Origin: an uncultured Desulfovibrio sp. | GTDB lineage: Bacteria > Desulfobacterota > Desulfovibrionia > Desulfovibrionales > Desulfovibrionaceae | Reading direction: 5' to 3' | Length of the DNA stretch: 53,668 nucleotides | Assembly (NCBI GenBank): GCA_937926875.1 | Contig: CALBAX010000110.1 | Coordinates: 1 to 53,668 of the forward strand | Shown here: positions 31,391 to 38,715 of the stretch, piece after piece | Numbering within the stretch: position 1 is the first letter of the stretch | How the letters are laid out: each line of letters opens with the position of its first letter | Position numbers and translations under genes: made by a program | Notes under the pieces: model-generated | Database searches by the model: none | The model's input: only the letters and a program-made list of their open reading frames with translations | What the model was told of the DNA's origin: nothing

Positions 31391-32392
31391 TTACAGGCTG
31401 GCGGCCACCTTGCGCAGCAGGCGCATGAGCTGGTTGGTGAATCCGGATTCGTTGTCGTACCAGATGATGAGTTTGGCCATGGTGCCGTCCATGACCTGGG
31501 TGGACAGGGCGTCCACAACGCCGCCGTGGGTGCTGCCCTTGAAGTCGATGGAGACCAGGGGCTCGTCGCAGTAGCCCATGTTGTCGTGCAGGGCGCCGTC
31601 ATGGGCGGCCTTGAGGGCGGCATTGACCTCTTCGGCGGTGGCGGGCTTTTCCAGTTCGCAGGTCAGGTCCACCAGGGAGATGTCGGGGGTGGGCACGCGC
31701 ACGGCCATGCCGTCCAGTTTCCCTTGCAGTTCGGGCACTACCAGGGCCAGGGCCTTGGCGGCACCGGTGGATGTGGGGATCATGGAGACGCAGGCGGCGC
31801 GGGCACGGCGCAGGTCCTTGTGGGAACCGTCCAGGATGCGCTGGCTCATGGTGTAGGAATGGATGGTGGTCATCAGGCCGTGGCGGATGCCGAAGGCATC
31901 GTTGAGGACCTTGGCCACAGGAGCCAGGCAGTTGGTGGTACAGGAGGCGGCGGAGATCACGGTATGGGCGGCGGCATCGTAGATGCCGTCATTGACGCCC
32001 ATGACGATGGTGGCGTCGGCTTCCTTGCAGGGGGCCGAGACCACGACCTTTTTGGCGCCGCATCTCAGGTGCTGGGCGGCGTCTTCGCGTTTTTTCAGGG
32101 TACCGGTGGTCTCCACGGCGATGTCGATGCCAAGGCGCGCCCATTCCCATTCACCGGTCTTGCAGCGGGTGACTTCGATATGACGGCCGTTGATGATGAT
32201 GCCGTTGTCGTCATGAGCGACGGTGCCGGGGAAAATGCCGTACACCGAGTCGTATTTGAAAAGGTGGGCCAGCGAAGCGTTGTCGGCGCGGGCGTTGATG
32301 GCGGTGATGCGGATGTCTTCCGAGTCAGCCAGCAGACGCAGCAGATAACGACCGATACGGCCAAAGCCGTTCATCCCCAAAGATACGGACAT
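31391..32392 (-). CDS. gap: Glyceraldehyde-3-phosphate dehydrogenase
   Basis: Glycolytic/gluconeogenic NAD-dependent enzyme, 333 aa. The N-terminal Rossmann motif is LGMNGFGRIGRYLLR; the catalytic segment is SAASCTTNCLAPV with the active-site Cys and the paired CTTN. Further marks are NDAFGIRHGLMTTIHSYT and IPTSTGAAKAL. The start is set at 32392 because AAGGAG lies six bases before it; an ATG five codons upstream overlaps that site. Some positions are unusual (SHKDLRRARAAC is normal; KKVVVSAPCKEADATIV is close to typical). It lies downstream of fba with a hairpin between them, so the pair forms one glycolytic locus with independent or attenuated expression. Confidence 0.97.
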   Translation of the reverse strand: MSVSLGMNGFGRIGRYLLRLLADSEDIRITAINARADNASLAHLFKYDSVYGIFPGTVAHDDNGIIINGRHIEVTRCKTGEWEWARLGIDIAVETTGTLKKREDAAQHLRCGAKKVVVSAPCKEADATIVMGVNDGIYDAAAHTVISAASCTTNCLAPVAKVLNDAFGIRHGLMTTIHSYTMSQRILDGSHKDLRRARAACVSMIPTSTGAAKALALVVPELQGKLDGMAVRVPTPDISLVDLTCELEKPATAEEVNAALKAAHDGALHDNMGYCDEPLVSIDFKGSTHGGVVDALSTQVMDGTMAKLIIWYDNESGFTNQLMRLLRKVAASL

Positions 32393-32423
32393 GTTGCGCT
32401 CCTTCACGCGAGAGATATGGAAA

Positions 32424-32450
32424 ACGCCGCCTCCCCGATGGAGGCGGCGT
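32424..32450 (-). terminator. Hairpin between fba and gap
   Basis: Perfect 11-bp stem (ACGCCGCCTCC / GGAGGCGGCGT, 5-nt loop) followed on the minus strand by TTTTCC. It sits between the fba stop and the gap start and would terminate or attenuate fba read-through into gap. Confidence 0.75.
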
Positions 32451-32461
32451 GAGAGACGGGT

Positions 32462-33388
32462 CTATGCCTTGCCGGAAGATCCCATGACGTTGCGGATCTT
32501 GTGGGCGACCATATCCTTGACGGCCTGTCGCGCGGGCTTCAGGTACGCGCGGGGGTCGAAGGCTTCGGGATGTTCCACCAGATACTGACGGATGGAGGCG
32601 GTCACGGCCAGGCGGATGTCTGTATCCACATTGATCTTGCACACGCCCATGCCGGCCGCCTTGCGCAGCATGTCTTCCGGCACGCCGCGGGCGCCGCCCA
32701 CCTGGCCGCCGAACTTGTTGCAGGCTTCCACGAATTCCTGGGGCACGCTGGAGGCGCCGTGCAGCACCAGCGGATAGCCGGGCAGGCGCTTGCCGATCTC
32801 TTCCAGGCGATCGAAGTCCAGCCTGGCTTCGCCCTTGAACTTGTAGGCGCCATGGCTGGTGCCGATGGCCACGGCCAGGGAGTCGCAGCCCGTGCGTTCC
32901 ACGAAGTCCACGGCCTGGTCGGGGTCGGTGTACACATGGTCGGCATTGCTCACATGCTCTTCCACACCGGCCAGCTTGCCCAGCTCGGCTTCCACCCAGA
33001 TGCCGCGCGGGTGAGCGTATTCCACCACCTGTTTGGTCAGGGCGATGTTTTCTTCATACGGCAGGTGCGAGCCGTCGATCATCACGGAGGTGAAACCGCC
33101 GTCGATGCAGTCGCGGCACAGCTCGAAGCTGGAACCGTGGTCCAGATGCACCACCACGGGCACGGACGGGTCTTCGGCCAGGGCGGCTTCCACCAGCTTC
33201 ATGAGGTATTTCTGCCCGGCATAGCTGCGCGCGCCCGAAGAGACCTGGAGGATCACGGGGGATTTTTCCTCCGATGCGGCCTGCATGATGCCCTGCACGA
33301 TTTCCATGTTGTTGACGTTGAACGCGCCCACAGCATACCGGCCCGCATAGGCGGCGGCGAACATTTCCTTAGGCCCGATAAGCGGCAT
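32462..33388 (-). CDS. fba: Class II fructose-bisphosphate aldolase
   Basis: Zinc-dependent aldolase of glycolysis/gluconeogenesis, 308 aa. The metal and substrate residues are in VPVVVHLDHGSSFELC (zinc His), SVMIDGSHLPYEENI, VEAELGKLAGVEEH and the phosphate-binding GTSHGAYKFKG and LVLHGASSVPQEF (zinc His and glycine loop). INVDTDIRLAVTASIRQYL is the typical C-terminal region. The start at 33388 (MPLIGPKEMF) is preferred because AGGAGGG lies just before it. It is the upstream gene of the fba-gap pair. Confidence 0.97.
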   Translation of the reverse strand: MPLIGPKEMFAAAYAGRYAVGAFNVNNMEIVQGIMQAASEEKSPVILQVSSGARSYAGQKYLMKLVEAALAEDPSVPVVVHLDHGSSFELCRDCIDGGFTSVMIDGSHLPYEENIALTKQVVEYAHPRGIWVEAELGKLAGVEEHVSNADHVYTDPDQAVDFVERTGCDSLAVAIGTSHGAYKFKGEARLDFDRLEEIGKRLPGYPLVLHGASSVPQEFVEACNKFGGQVGGARGVPEDMLRKAAGMGVCKINVDTDIRLAVTASIRQYLVEHPEAFDPRAYLKPARQAVKDMVAHKIRNVMGSSGKA

Positions 33389-33421
33389 GGATCCCTCCTG
33401 CACCACGTGCGATACGACACT

Positions 33422-33438
33422 GCGCGCACCGTGCGCGC
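33422..33438. promoter_or_regulatory. GCGCGCA/TGCGCGC inverted repeat upstream of fba
   Basis: Perfect 7-bp arms with a 3-nt spacer, 34 bp before the fba start codon; possible operator or leader hairpin of the fba transcript. The GC-rich simple composition keeps confidence low. Confidence 0.3.
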
Positions 33439-33578
33439 GTGTAAGGATAGAATGGGAAGGCGGACGGGGACGTCCTGTCCGCCCGGCCTGTCTGGTGTTG
33501 TCGGCGGCCGCCGGTCCCGGCAGGGATGCATGCCGGGGATGATGCTGTCAGGCAGCCGCAACGAAGCAATTCATTGTA

Positions 33579-33613
33579 CAAAAAAAAGCCCCAAAGGGAA
33601 ATGACTTTGGGGC
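33579..33613 (-). terminator. surE terminator
   Basis: On the minus strand GCCCCAAAG pairs with CTTTGGGGC (8-nt loop) and is followed by eight T residues, 50 bp past the surE stop. Confidence 0.9.
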
Positions 33614-33662
33614 GGTCATGGAAAAATTCATAAAATCGGCACCAACAGGGGCCGTATGCTGG

Positions 33663-34421
33663 TCAGGAAAGCAGCATGTCCTCCAGACTGCGCAGGCTTT
33701 CGTGGTCCGTGAACTCGAAACGCAGGGGCGTCACGGTGATGTAGCCGCGATTGAGCAGATCCTTGTCCGAACCGGCGTTGATGGTATGCGGCGGGATCTC
33801 GCCTTCCAGCCACCAGTAGGGCTCGCCGCGCGGGTCCTTGCGTTCGGCGTAGGCGTTCTTCCACACGGCGCTGGTCTGCGGGCAGATGCGCAGGCCCTTG
33901 GCCTCCGACAGGGGGCCGCGGGGGTAGTTGACGTTGATGACGCGGCGGTGGGCCACCTTTTTCCAGTCGATGCGCGCGGCCAGCTCCACGGCGTGGCGGG
34001 CGATGGCGTCCATGTCCGGGTGGCCGCCGCTGGCATCGCAGGAGAGCGCCATGCTGGGCAGGTCTTCATGGGCGGCTTCGGTGGCCGCGCCCACGGTGCC
34101 GGAATAGAGGATGTCCGGGCCCACGTTGCTGCCCGCGTTGATGCCCGAGATGACCATGTCGGGCCGCTTTTGCAGCAGGTTGCCCAGGGCCAGCTTCACG
34201 CAGTCCGTGGGGGTGCCGTACAGGCCCAGACCTTCGAAGCCGGGTTCCTCGATCTTGTGGGCACGCAGGGGATCGAAAAAGGTCAGGGAATGGCCCACGC
34301 CGGACTGTTCGTGCATGGGCGCCACCACATGCACGGTATGCCCGGCTTCGCGCAGGGCCCGGTACATGGCACGCAGGCCCTCGGCCCGGATGCCGTCGTC
34401 GTTGGTCAGGAGCACTCGCAT
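33663..34421 (-). CDS. surE: 5'/3'-nucleotidase SurE
   Basis: Metal-dependent nucleoside monophosphate phosphatase, 252 aa, cytosolic. The N-terminal MRVLLTNDDGIRAEGLRAM holds the paired acidic metal ligands. VVAPMHEQSGVGHSLTF, YGTPTDCVKLAL and ISGINAGSNVGPDILYSGTVGAATEAA are the standard SurE motifs. The C-terminal swapped arm includes DLLNRGYITVTPLRFEFTD. The start is ATG at 34421; an in-frame extension upstream has no ribosome site. It diverges from the YhaM-like operon. Confidence 0.96.
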   Translation of the reverse strand: MRVLLTNDDGIRAEGLRAMYRALREAGHTVHVVAPMHEQSGVGHSLTFFDPLRAHKIEEPGFEGLGLYGTPTDCVKLALGNLLQKRPDMVISGINAGSNVGPDILYSGTVGAATEAAHEDLPSMALSCDASGGHPDMDAIARHAVELAARIDWKKVAHRRVINVNYPRGPLSEAKGLRICPQTSAVWKNAYAERKDPRGEPYWWLEGEIPPHTINAGSDKDLLNRGYITVTPLRFEFTDHESLRSLEDMLLS

Positions 34422-34543
34422 TTGACAATACCTCTGAAACAAGGGAATCTTTATGGATAAACAGGCCCCGCGGGCCTGCGGGGATACCCCGGGACCTCAG
34501 GAACATACAAGACAGGCGGCCTTTGGCCGCAGAGTCAGGATAT

Positions 34544-35581
34544 ATGCAAAAAGGCATCTTCGTCAAAGACATGGCGGCCCCCAACGAAGCGGAAGGCGTC
34601 TTCGTCATCACGCTGGCCGCGCAGGGCAGCTCGCGCAACGGGCCTTACTGGCGGCTGGTGCTGGCCGACGCCAGCGGCAGCGTGGAGGCCAAGATCTGGT
34701 CGCCCCTGAGCGCCTCTTTCCCCGCCCTGCACACGGGCAGCTTCTTCCATGCCCGCGGCCGGGTGAGCACCTTCCGCGACCAGCTCCAGTTCACGGTGGA
34801 GGAAGGCCGCCTGCTCTCGCCGGAAGAAGGCACGGCCCTGGACCTGGCCGATTTCATGCCCGCCAGCCCCTACCCGCTGGATGCCATGATGGACGAGCTC
34901 ATGGCCCTGATCCGCGAGGAGTTCCGCCACAGGCCCTGGCGCAAGCTGGTGGACAGCGTGTTCAAGAACGAGGAGCTGCGCGAGGCCTTCCGCACCAGCC
35001 CGGCGGCCAAGGGCGTGCACCACGCCTACGCGGGGGGGCTGCTGGAACATACCCTGGGCGTCTTCAAGCTCTGCCGCCGTCTGGCCGACCAGTATCCCGA
35101 GCTGGACCGCCAGACCCTGCTGGCCGGGGCCCTGTTCCACGACTTTGGCAAGATCCGCGAATTTTCCGGCGGCATCGCCAACGATTACACTGACGAGGGC
35201 CGCCTGCTGGGGCATCTGGAGATCTGCGTGGAGATGCTGGCCCCCTATCTGGAAAGATCGGGCCTGGAGCCCGAGCTGCAGCGCCATCTCAAGCATCTTG
35301 TCCTGAGCCACCACGGCACGCTGGAGTTCGGGGCCGTGCGCGTGCCGCAGACCGCCGAGGCCCTCGTGCTGCACTATGCGGACAACATCGACGCCAAGAT
35401 GGCCCAGTGCCGGGGGCTGTTCGCCCAGCTGGGCGAAGGCGAGAGCTGGACGCCCTATCAGGCCACCCTGGGCCGGGCCATGCACCGCTGCGCGCAGACG
35501 CCGGTGGAAGAAAAAGTCGAAAAGAAGCCCCGCGCTTCCCGGAAGGCCTCCGGGGAGGACGGGATGCTCTCCCTGCTGTGA
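34544..35581 (+). CDS. YhaM-like OB-fold/HD-domain exoribonuclease
   Basis: 345 aa. The first ~90 residues form an OB-fold nucleic-acid-binding domain (NGPYWRLVLADASGSVEAKIW, GSFFHARGRVSTFRDQLQF). An HD hydrolase domain follows at about 150-300 with metal residues in HHAYAGGLLEHTLGV, LLAGALFHDFGKIREF and HLVLSHHGTLEFGAVR. This is the architecture of YhaM, a 3'-5' exoribonuclease. The basic tail (EEKVEKKPRASRKA) is extra. The ATG at 34544 follows TCAGGA; an upstream in-frame TTG (34523) is less likely. It is the first gene of a four-gene operon (with tmk, a small unknown and an HDAC-like gene). Confidence 0.88.
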   Translation: MQKGIFVKDMAAPNEAEGVFVITLAAQGSSRNGPYWRLVLADASGSVEAKIWSPLSASFPALHTGSFFHARGRVSTFRDQLQFTVEEGRLLSPEEGTALDLADFMPASPYPLDAMMDELMALIREEFRHRPWRKLVDSVFKNEELREAFRTSPAAKGVHHAYAGGLLEHTLGVFKLCRRLADQYPELDRQTLLAGALFHDFGKIREFSGGIANDYTDEGRLLGHLEICVEMLAPYLERSGLEPELQRHLKHLVLSHHGTLEFGAVRVPQTAEALVLHYADNIDAKMAQCRGLFAQLGEGESWTPYQATLGRAMHRCAQTPVEEKVEKKPRASRKASGEDGMLSLL

Positions 35582-35588
35582 GGCTGCC

Positions 35589-36242
35589 ATGTTCATCACA
35601 TTCGAAGGCATAGAAGGTTCGGGCAAGACCACGGCCCAGCAGCTGCTGGCCCAGGAACTGGAAAAGCGCGGCCACGACGTGCTGCTGACGCGCGAACCGG
35701 GCGGCTGCGGCCTGGGGCGCGCCCTGCGTCCCATCCTGCTGGACGCCCGCAATTCCGGCCTGTGCAACCGGGCCGAGCTCTATCTCTTTTTGGCCGACCG
35801 GGCCCAGCATGTGGCCGAGATCGTCCGTCCGGCCCTGGAAGCCGGGCAGATCGTCATCTGCGACCGCTACACCGACTCCACCCTGGCCTATCAGGGCTAC
35901 GGCCGCGGCCGTGACCCCGACCGCCTGCGCCGGGCCAACGACCTGGCCACCGGCGGCCTGCAACCGGATCTGACCCTGCTCTGCGACCTGCCCGTGTCCG
36001 TGGGGCTGGAGCGCGCGGGCCTGCGCAACCGGCGCGAGGGCACGGTGCTCTCCGAAGGCCGCTTCGACAGCGAGAGCCTCAATTTCCACGAGCGCGTGCG
36101 CCAGGGCTATCTGGCCATCGCGGCGGAAGAGCCCGACCGCATCGCCATCATCGACGCATCGCAACAGCCCGAGGACGTGGTGCTGCAATGCCTCTCCGCC
36201 GTGGAGCGGCATTTGAAGCAGCGCGGCAGCGGGCTGGAATAA
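35589..36242 (+). CDS. tmk: Thymidylate kinase
   Basis: Phosphorylates dTMP to dTDP. The 217-aa product has the P-loop FEGIEGSGKTTAQQL at the N terminus, the DR[YH] motif IVICDRYTDSTLAYQGYGRG, the TREPGGCGLGRALRPILL segment and the lid LRNRREGTVLSEGRFDSE. It starts seven bases after the YhaM-like stop, so the two are translationally linked. A non-glycine Cys in the TREPGG-C segment is a small variation. Confidence 0.97.
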   Translation: MFITFEGIEGSGKTTAQQLLAQELEKRGHDVLLTREPGGCGLGRALRPILLDARNSGLCNRAELYLFLADRAQHVAEIVRPALEAGQIVICDRYTDSTLAYQGYGRGRDPDRLRRANDLATGGLQPDLTLLCDLPVSVGLERAGLRNRREGTVLSEGRFDSESLNFHERVRQGYLAIAAEEPDRIAIIDASQQPEDVVLQCLSAVERHLKQRGSGLE

Positions 36243-36259
36243 GACGTAAGGATAGTGCC

Positions 36260-36604
36260 ATGAGCGAACTGTATACCGTCACCGCCGAGGAAGGCCGCCT
36301 GCGCTTCCTGCCCCGCACCGACGCCGCCCTGGAGCAGGCCGTGCTGGACGAGAGCCCCCTGCCCGGCTGCGAATTCGTTTCCCGCCTGGGCGATCCCGGG
36401 CTGCTGCACTGTGTGGTCTTCCGTCATGAGCAGAAGCCTGGCGGCGTCTTCGTGGTGGAAGACGACAACGGCCTGCTCTTCGCGGCCGTGGCCGAGACCA
36501 ACCTTGCCTATGCCATGGCCCTGGGCCGCCTGGGCAAGATGATCTCCTATGCGCGCTACGGCGCCGACATCTTTGCCGAAAACATGCTGGACGACGATGA
36601 CTGA
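36260..36604 (+). CDS. Conserved-looking small protein of unknown function
   Basis: 114 aa, acidic, soluble. Sequence pattern (EEGRLRFLPRTDAALEQAVLDE, CEFVSRLGDPGLLHCVVFRHEQKPGGVFVVEDDNGLLFAAVAETNLAYAM in two halves) suggests a small alpha/beta protein; no catalytic motif is evident. AAGGA precedes the ATG by seven bases, it starts 17 bases after tmk, and its stop overlaps the HDAC-like start by 8 bases, so it is surely part of the operon. Function unknown. Confidence 0.8.
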   Translation: MSELYTVTAEEGRLRFLPRTDAALEQAVLDESPLPGCEFVSRLGDPGLLHCVVFRHEQKPGGVFVVEDDNGLLFAAVAETNLAYAMALGRLGKMISYARYGADIFAENMLDDDD

Positions 36605-37925
36605 TCCCCTGAGAGCCCGTAACCGGCTGGGCGTGGTCTTCTTCCCCGCCTTCGACTGGGCCATCTCCGCCACCCATCCTGAGCGTGAGGAGCGCCTGCT
36701 CTACACCCGCGACCAGCTGGCGGAAGAAGGCCTGTTCGACATCCCCGGCATCACCGAGTACCGCCCGGAGCTCGCCACCAACGCCCAGGTGGAGCGCGTG
36801 CACTTCTGTCTGCCCTCCACCGGCGCCGTGGTCACCGATTCGCACCGGGCCTCGGCGGGCGGGGCCATCACGGCCGCCCGGCTGGTCATGGAGAAGAAGG
36901 AAGACAAGGCCTTTGCCCTGGTGCGTCCTCCGGGCCACCACGCCATGCGCGTGACCCACGGCAACCGCGGTTTCTGCAACATCAACAACGAAGCCGTGAT
37001 GGTGGAGTACATCCGCGACCACTATCCGCATCCCACCGGGCGGCCCCTGCGCATCGCCATCGTGGATACGGACGTGCACCACGGCGACGGCAGCCAGGAC
37101 ATCTTCTGGAACGACCCGAACACGTTGTTCATCTCCCTGCACCAGGACGGCCGCACCCTCTATCCGGGCACGGGCTTCCCGCAGGAATGCGGCGGGCCGG
37201 GCGCGCTGGGCCGCACCATCAACATCCCCCTGCCGCCCGAGACCTCGGACGAGGGCTACCTTTACGCCATCGAGCACGCCGTGCTGCCCATGCTGGCGGA
37301 CTTCAAGCCCGATCTGGTCATCAATTCCGCCGGGCAGGACAACCACTTCACGGATCCGCTGGCCAACATGAAGCTCTCGGCCCAGGGATACGCGGCCCTC
37401 AACCGCGCCCTGGACCCGGACATCGCCGTGCTGGAAGGCGGCTACGCCATCCGCGGCGCCCTGCCCTATGTGAACCTGGGCATCTGTCTGGCGCTGGCCG
37501 GTCTGGACGCGGGCGACATCCGCGAGCCCCAGTGGCGGCCCGAGAGCACCCGCCAGAAACAGAAGATCAGCGATTACATCGCCCGCCTTTGCGACGGCCT
37601 GCTGGAGCTCTACCACAATCCGCCGTCCGTGCCGCAGGAAGGCGGGGAAGAGAACGGCTGGTGGACGCGGCGCAAGCACGTCTTCTACGATACGGACATG
37701 CTGCGCGAGAGCCAGCGCGAGAGCTGGCGCCTGTGCCCGGACTGTTCCGGCCTGGGCTGCTTCGAGACCAGCTCCGAGCGCGTGGCCCGCTCCCTGTGCC
37801 TGCTCATCCCCCGCCACGCCTGCCCCCGCTGCCGCGCCGAGGCCGAGGCCCGCGCCGCGGCGGCCCGCAAGGCCGGCCTCCATGCCCATGTGCTGGTGCT
37901 GGATGGGGACGCCGCGCTGAAATAG
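36597..37925 (+). CDS. Histone-deacetylase-family amidohydrolase with Cys-rich tail
   Basis: Zinc amidohydrolase of the HDAC/AcuC/acetylpolyamine amidohydrolase superfamily, 442 aa. Catalytic pair in LVRPPGHHAMR; metal ligands in AIVDTDVHHGDGSQDIFW and NSAGQDNHFTDPLANM; gly-rich VLEGGYAIRGAL near the end of the fold. The fold should end near residue 330. The rest carries CPDC (380-383), Cys388 and CPRC (409-412), a probable zinc-ribbon-like motif not part of the catalytic domain. Substrate unknown; acetyl-lysine, acetylpolyamine or similar N-acyl groups are possible. It overlaps the preceding gene by eight bases. Confidence 0.9.
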   Translation: MTDPLRARNRLGVVFFPAFDWAISATHPEREERLLYTRDQLAEEGLFDIPGITEYRPELATNAQVERVHFCLPSTGAVVTDSHRASAGGAITAARLVMEKKEDKAFALVRPPGHHAMRVTHGNRGFCNINNEAVMVEYIRDHYPHPTGRPLRIAIVDTDVHHGDGSQDIFWNDPNTLFISLHQDGRTLYPGTGFPQECGGPGALGRTINIPLPPETSDEGYLYAIEHAVLPMLADFKPDLVINSAGQDNHFTDPLANMKLSAQGYAALNRALDPDIAVLEGGYAIRGALPYVNLGICLALAGLDAGDIREPQWRPESTRQKQKISDYIARLCDGLLELYHNPPSVPQEGGEENGWWTRRKHVFYDTDMLRESQRESWRLCPDCSGLGCFETSSERVARSLCLLIPRHACPRCRAEAEARAAAARKAGLHAHVLVLDGDAALK

Positions 37926-37970
37926 ATCGAGGGACGATGCCCACCGCCGGCCGCTGACCGGTGAAAATAA

Positions 37971-38021
37971 CAAGGGGGCGGGGGGACTTTTCCTGGCGGA
38001 AAACAGTCCCCCGCCCCCTTG
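37971..38021. repeat. Palindromic G-tract element after the HDAC-like gene
   Basis: CAAGGGGGCGGGGGGAC (37971-37987) pairs with GTCCCCCGCCCCCTTG (38006-38021) with a single bulge. The centre TTTTCCTGGCGGAAAA (37988-38003) is the exact reverse complement of the one at 24987-25002. Probably ends the upstream operon as well. Confidence 0.7.
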
Positions 38022-38090
38022 ATCTCCCCCCCTTCAAAAACCGCTTATAGGGGACATCTTGGGATGACGTTCTAAGATGAAGGAGAAGCC

Positions 38091-38504
38091 ATGAAGATTG
38101 ACGACTTAACCATCGGTATGGAAATCAATAACGATACCCTCTGTGAGATTTTTGGATGCTCACCCCAAGGGGAAATGCGCTACTCAAAGCGTACCAATAC
38201 GCTTGTTTTGATTTCGAATCGCGTGACATCGACCTATAGTGATGACTGGGATGGAGATACGCTTTTGTACACTGGGATGGGACAAAAGGGCGATCAGAGC
38301 TTAACCTTTGCGCAAAATAAAACATTGGCAGAATCGAACAGCAATGGCGTCACTGTCCATCTTTTTGAAGTGCATCAGCGCAAAGTTTACACCTACTGTG
38401 GTGTGGTGAAGCTGGTAAAAGAGCCCTATCCGTCCGTGCAGGAGGACGCGACAGGGGAAAAGCGCAAAGTCTATATTTTTCCTGTACGGCCTATCGCCTC
38501 ATAG
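38091..38504 (+). CDS. Stand-alone SRA-like modified-DNA-binding protein
   Basis: 137 aa, visibly lower in GC than its neighbours. It matches, from memory, the ScoMcrA-type SRA-like domain usually fused to an HNH nuclease. Marks are FGCSPQGEMRYSKRTNTLVLISN (split here as residues 21-43), the DDWDGDTLLYTGMGQKGDQ block (51-69), TFAQNKTLAESNSNGVTVHLFEV (72-94), and the final KRKVYIFPVRP. Such domains read modified bases, usually 5-methylcytosine. Here no nuclease is fused and none follows in frame; the gene ends in a terminator and the next operon starts 210 bp later. It could be a truncated relic, a sensor working in trans with the next operon, or a self-protection factor. AAGGAG precedes the ATG. 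Confidence 0.78.
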   Translation: MKIDDLTIGMEINNDTLCEIFGCSPQGEMRYSKRTNTLVLISNRVTSTYSDDWDGDTLLYTGMGQKGDQSLTFAQNKTLAESNSNGVTVHLFEVHQRKVYTYCGVVKLVKEPYPSVQEDATGEKRKVYIFPVRPIAS

Positions 38505-38522
38505 CAAAATATGCTGGGATGC

Positions 38523-38552
38523 AAAAAAGGGCGCCTTCGGGCGTCCTTTTTT
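38523..38552 (+). terminator. Terminator after the SRA-like gene
   Basis: AAAAAAGGGCGCC-TTCG-GGCGTCCTTTTTT with one G-T pair; nearly identical to the terminators at 26920 and 44841. Confidence 0.88.
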
Positions 38553-38715
38553 ATGGCGTTCCATTTTTTGGAAAGGATATGGGTATGATATGTTTGTTCA
38601 TATTTTTGTGTAGAACGTCTCTACTATCCATTTATGGATGTATCGAGTCGAATGGGAATTATTTTTTTCCTTTAATACAGCATGGATATACAAATCATGA
38701 TGATTAGGGGGATCT
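38553..38715 (+). promoter_or_regulatory. AT-rich promoter region of the PLD/helicase operon
   Basis: About 160 bp of strikingly AT-rich sequence between the SRA terminator and the first gene of the operon, unlike the GC-rich surroundings and typical of transferred islands. It must hold the operon promoter; exact boxes are not assigned. Confidence 0.45.
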
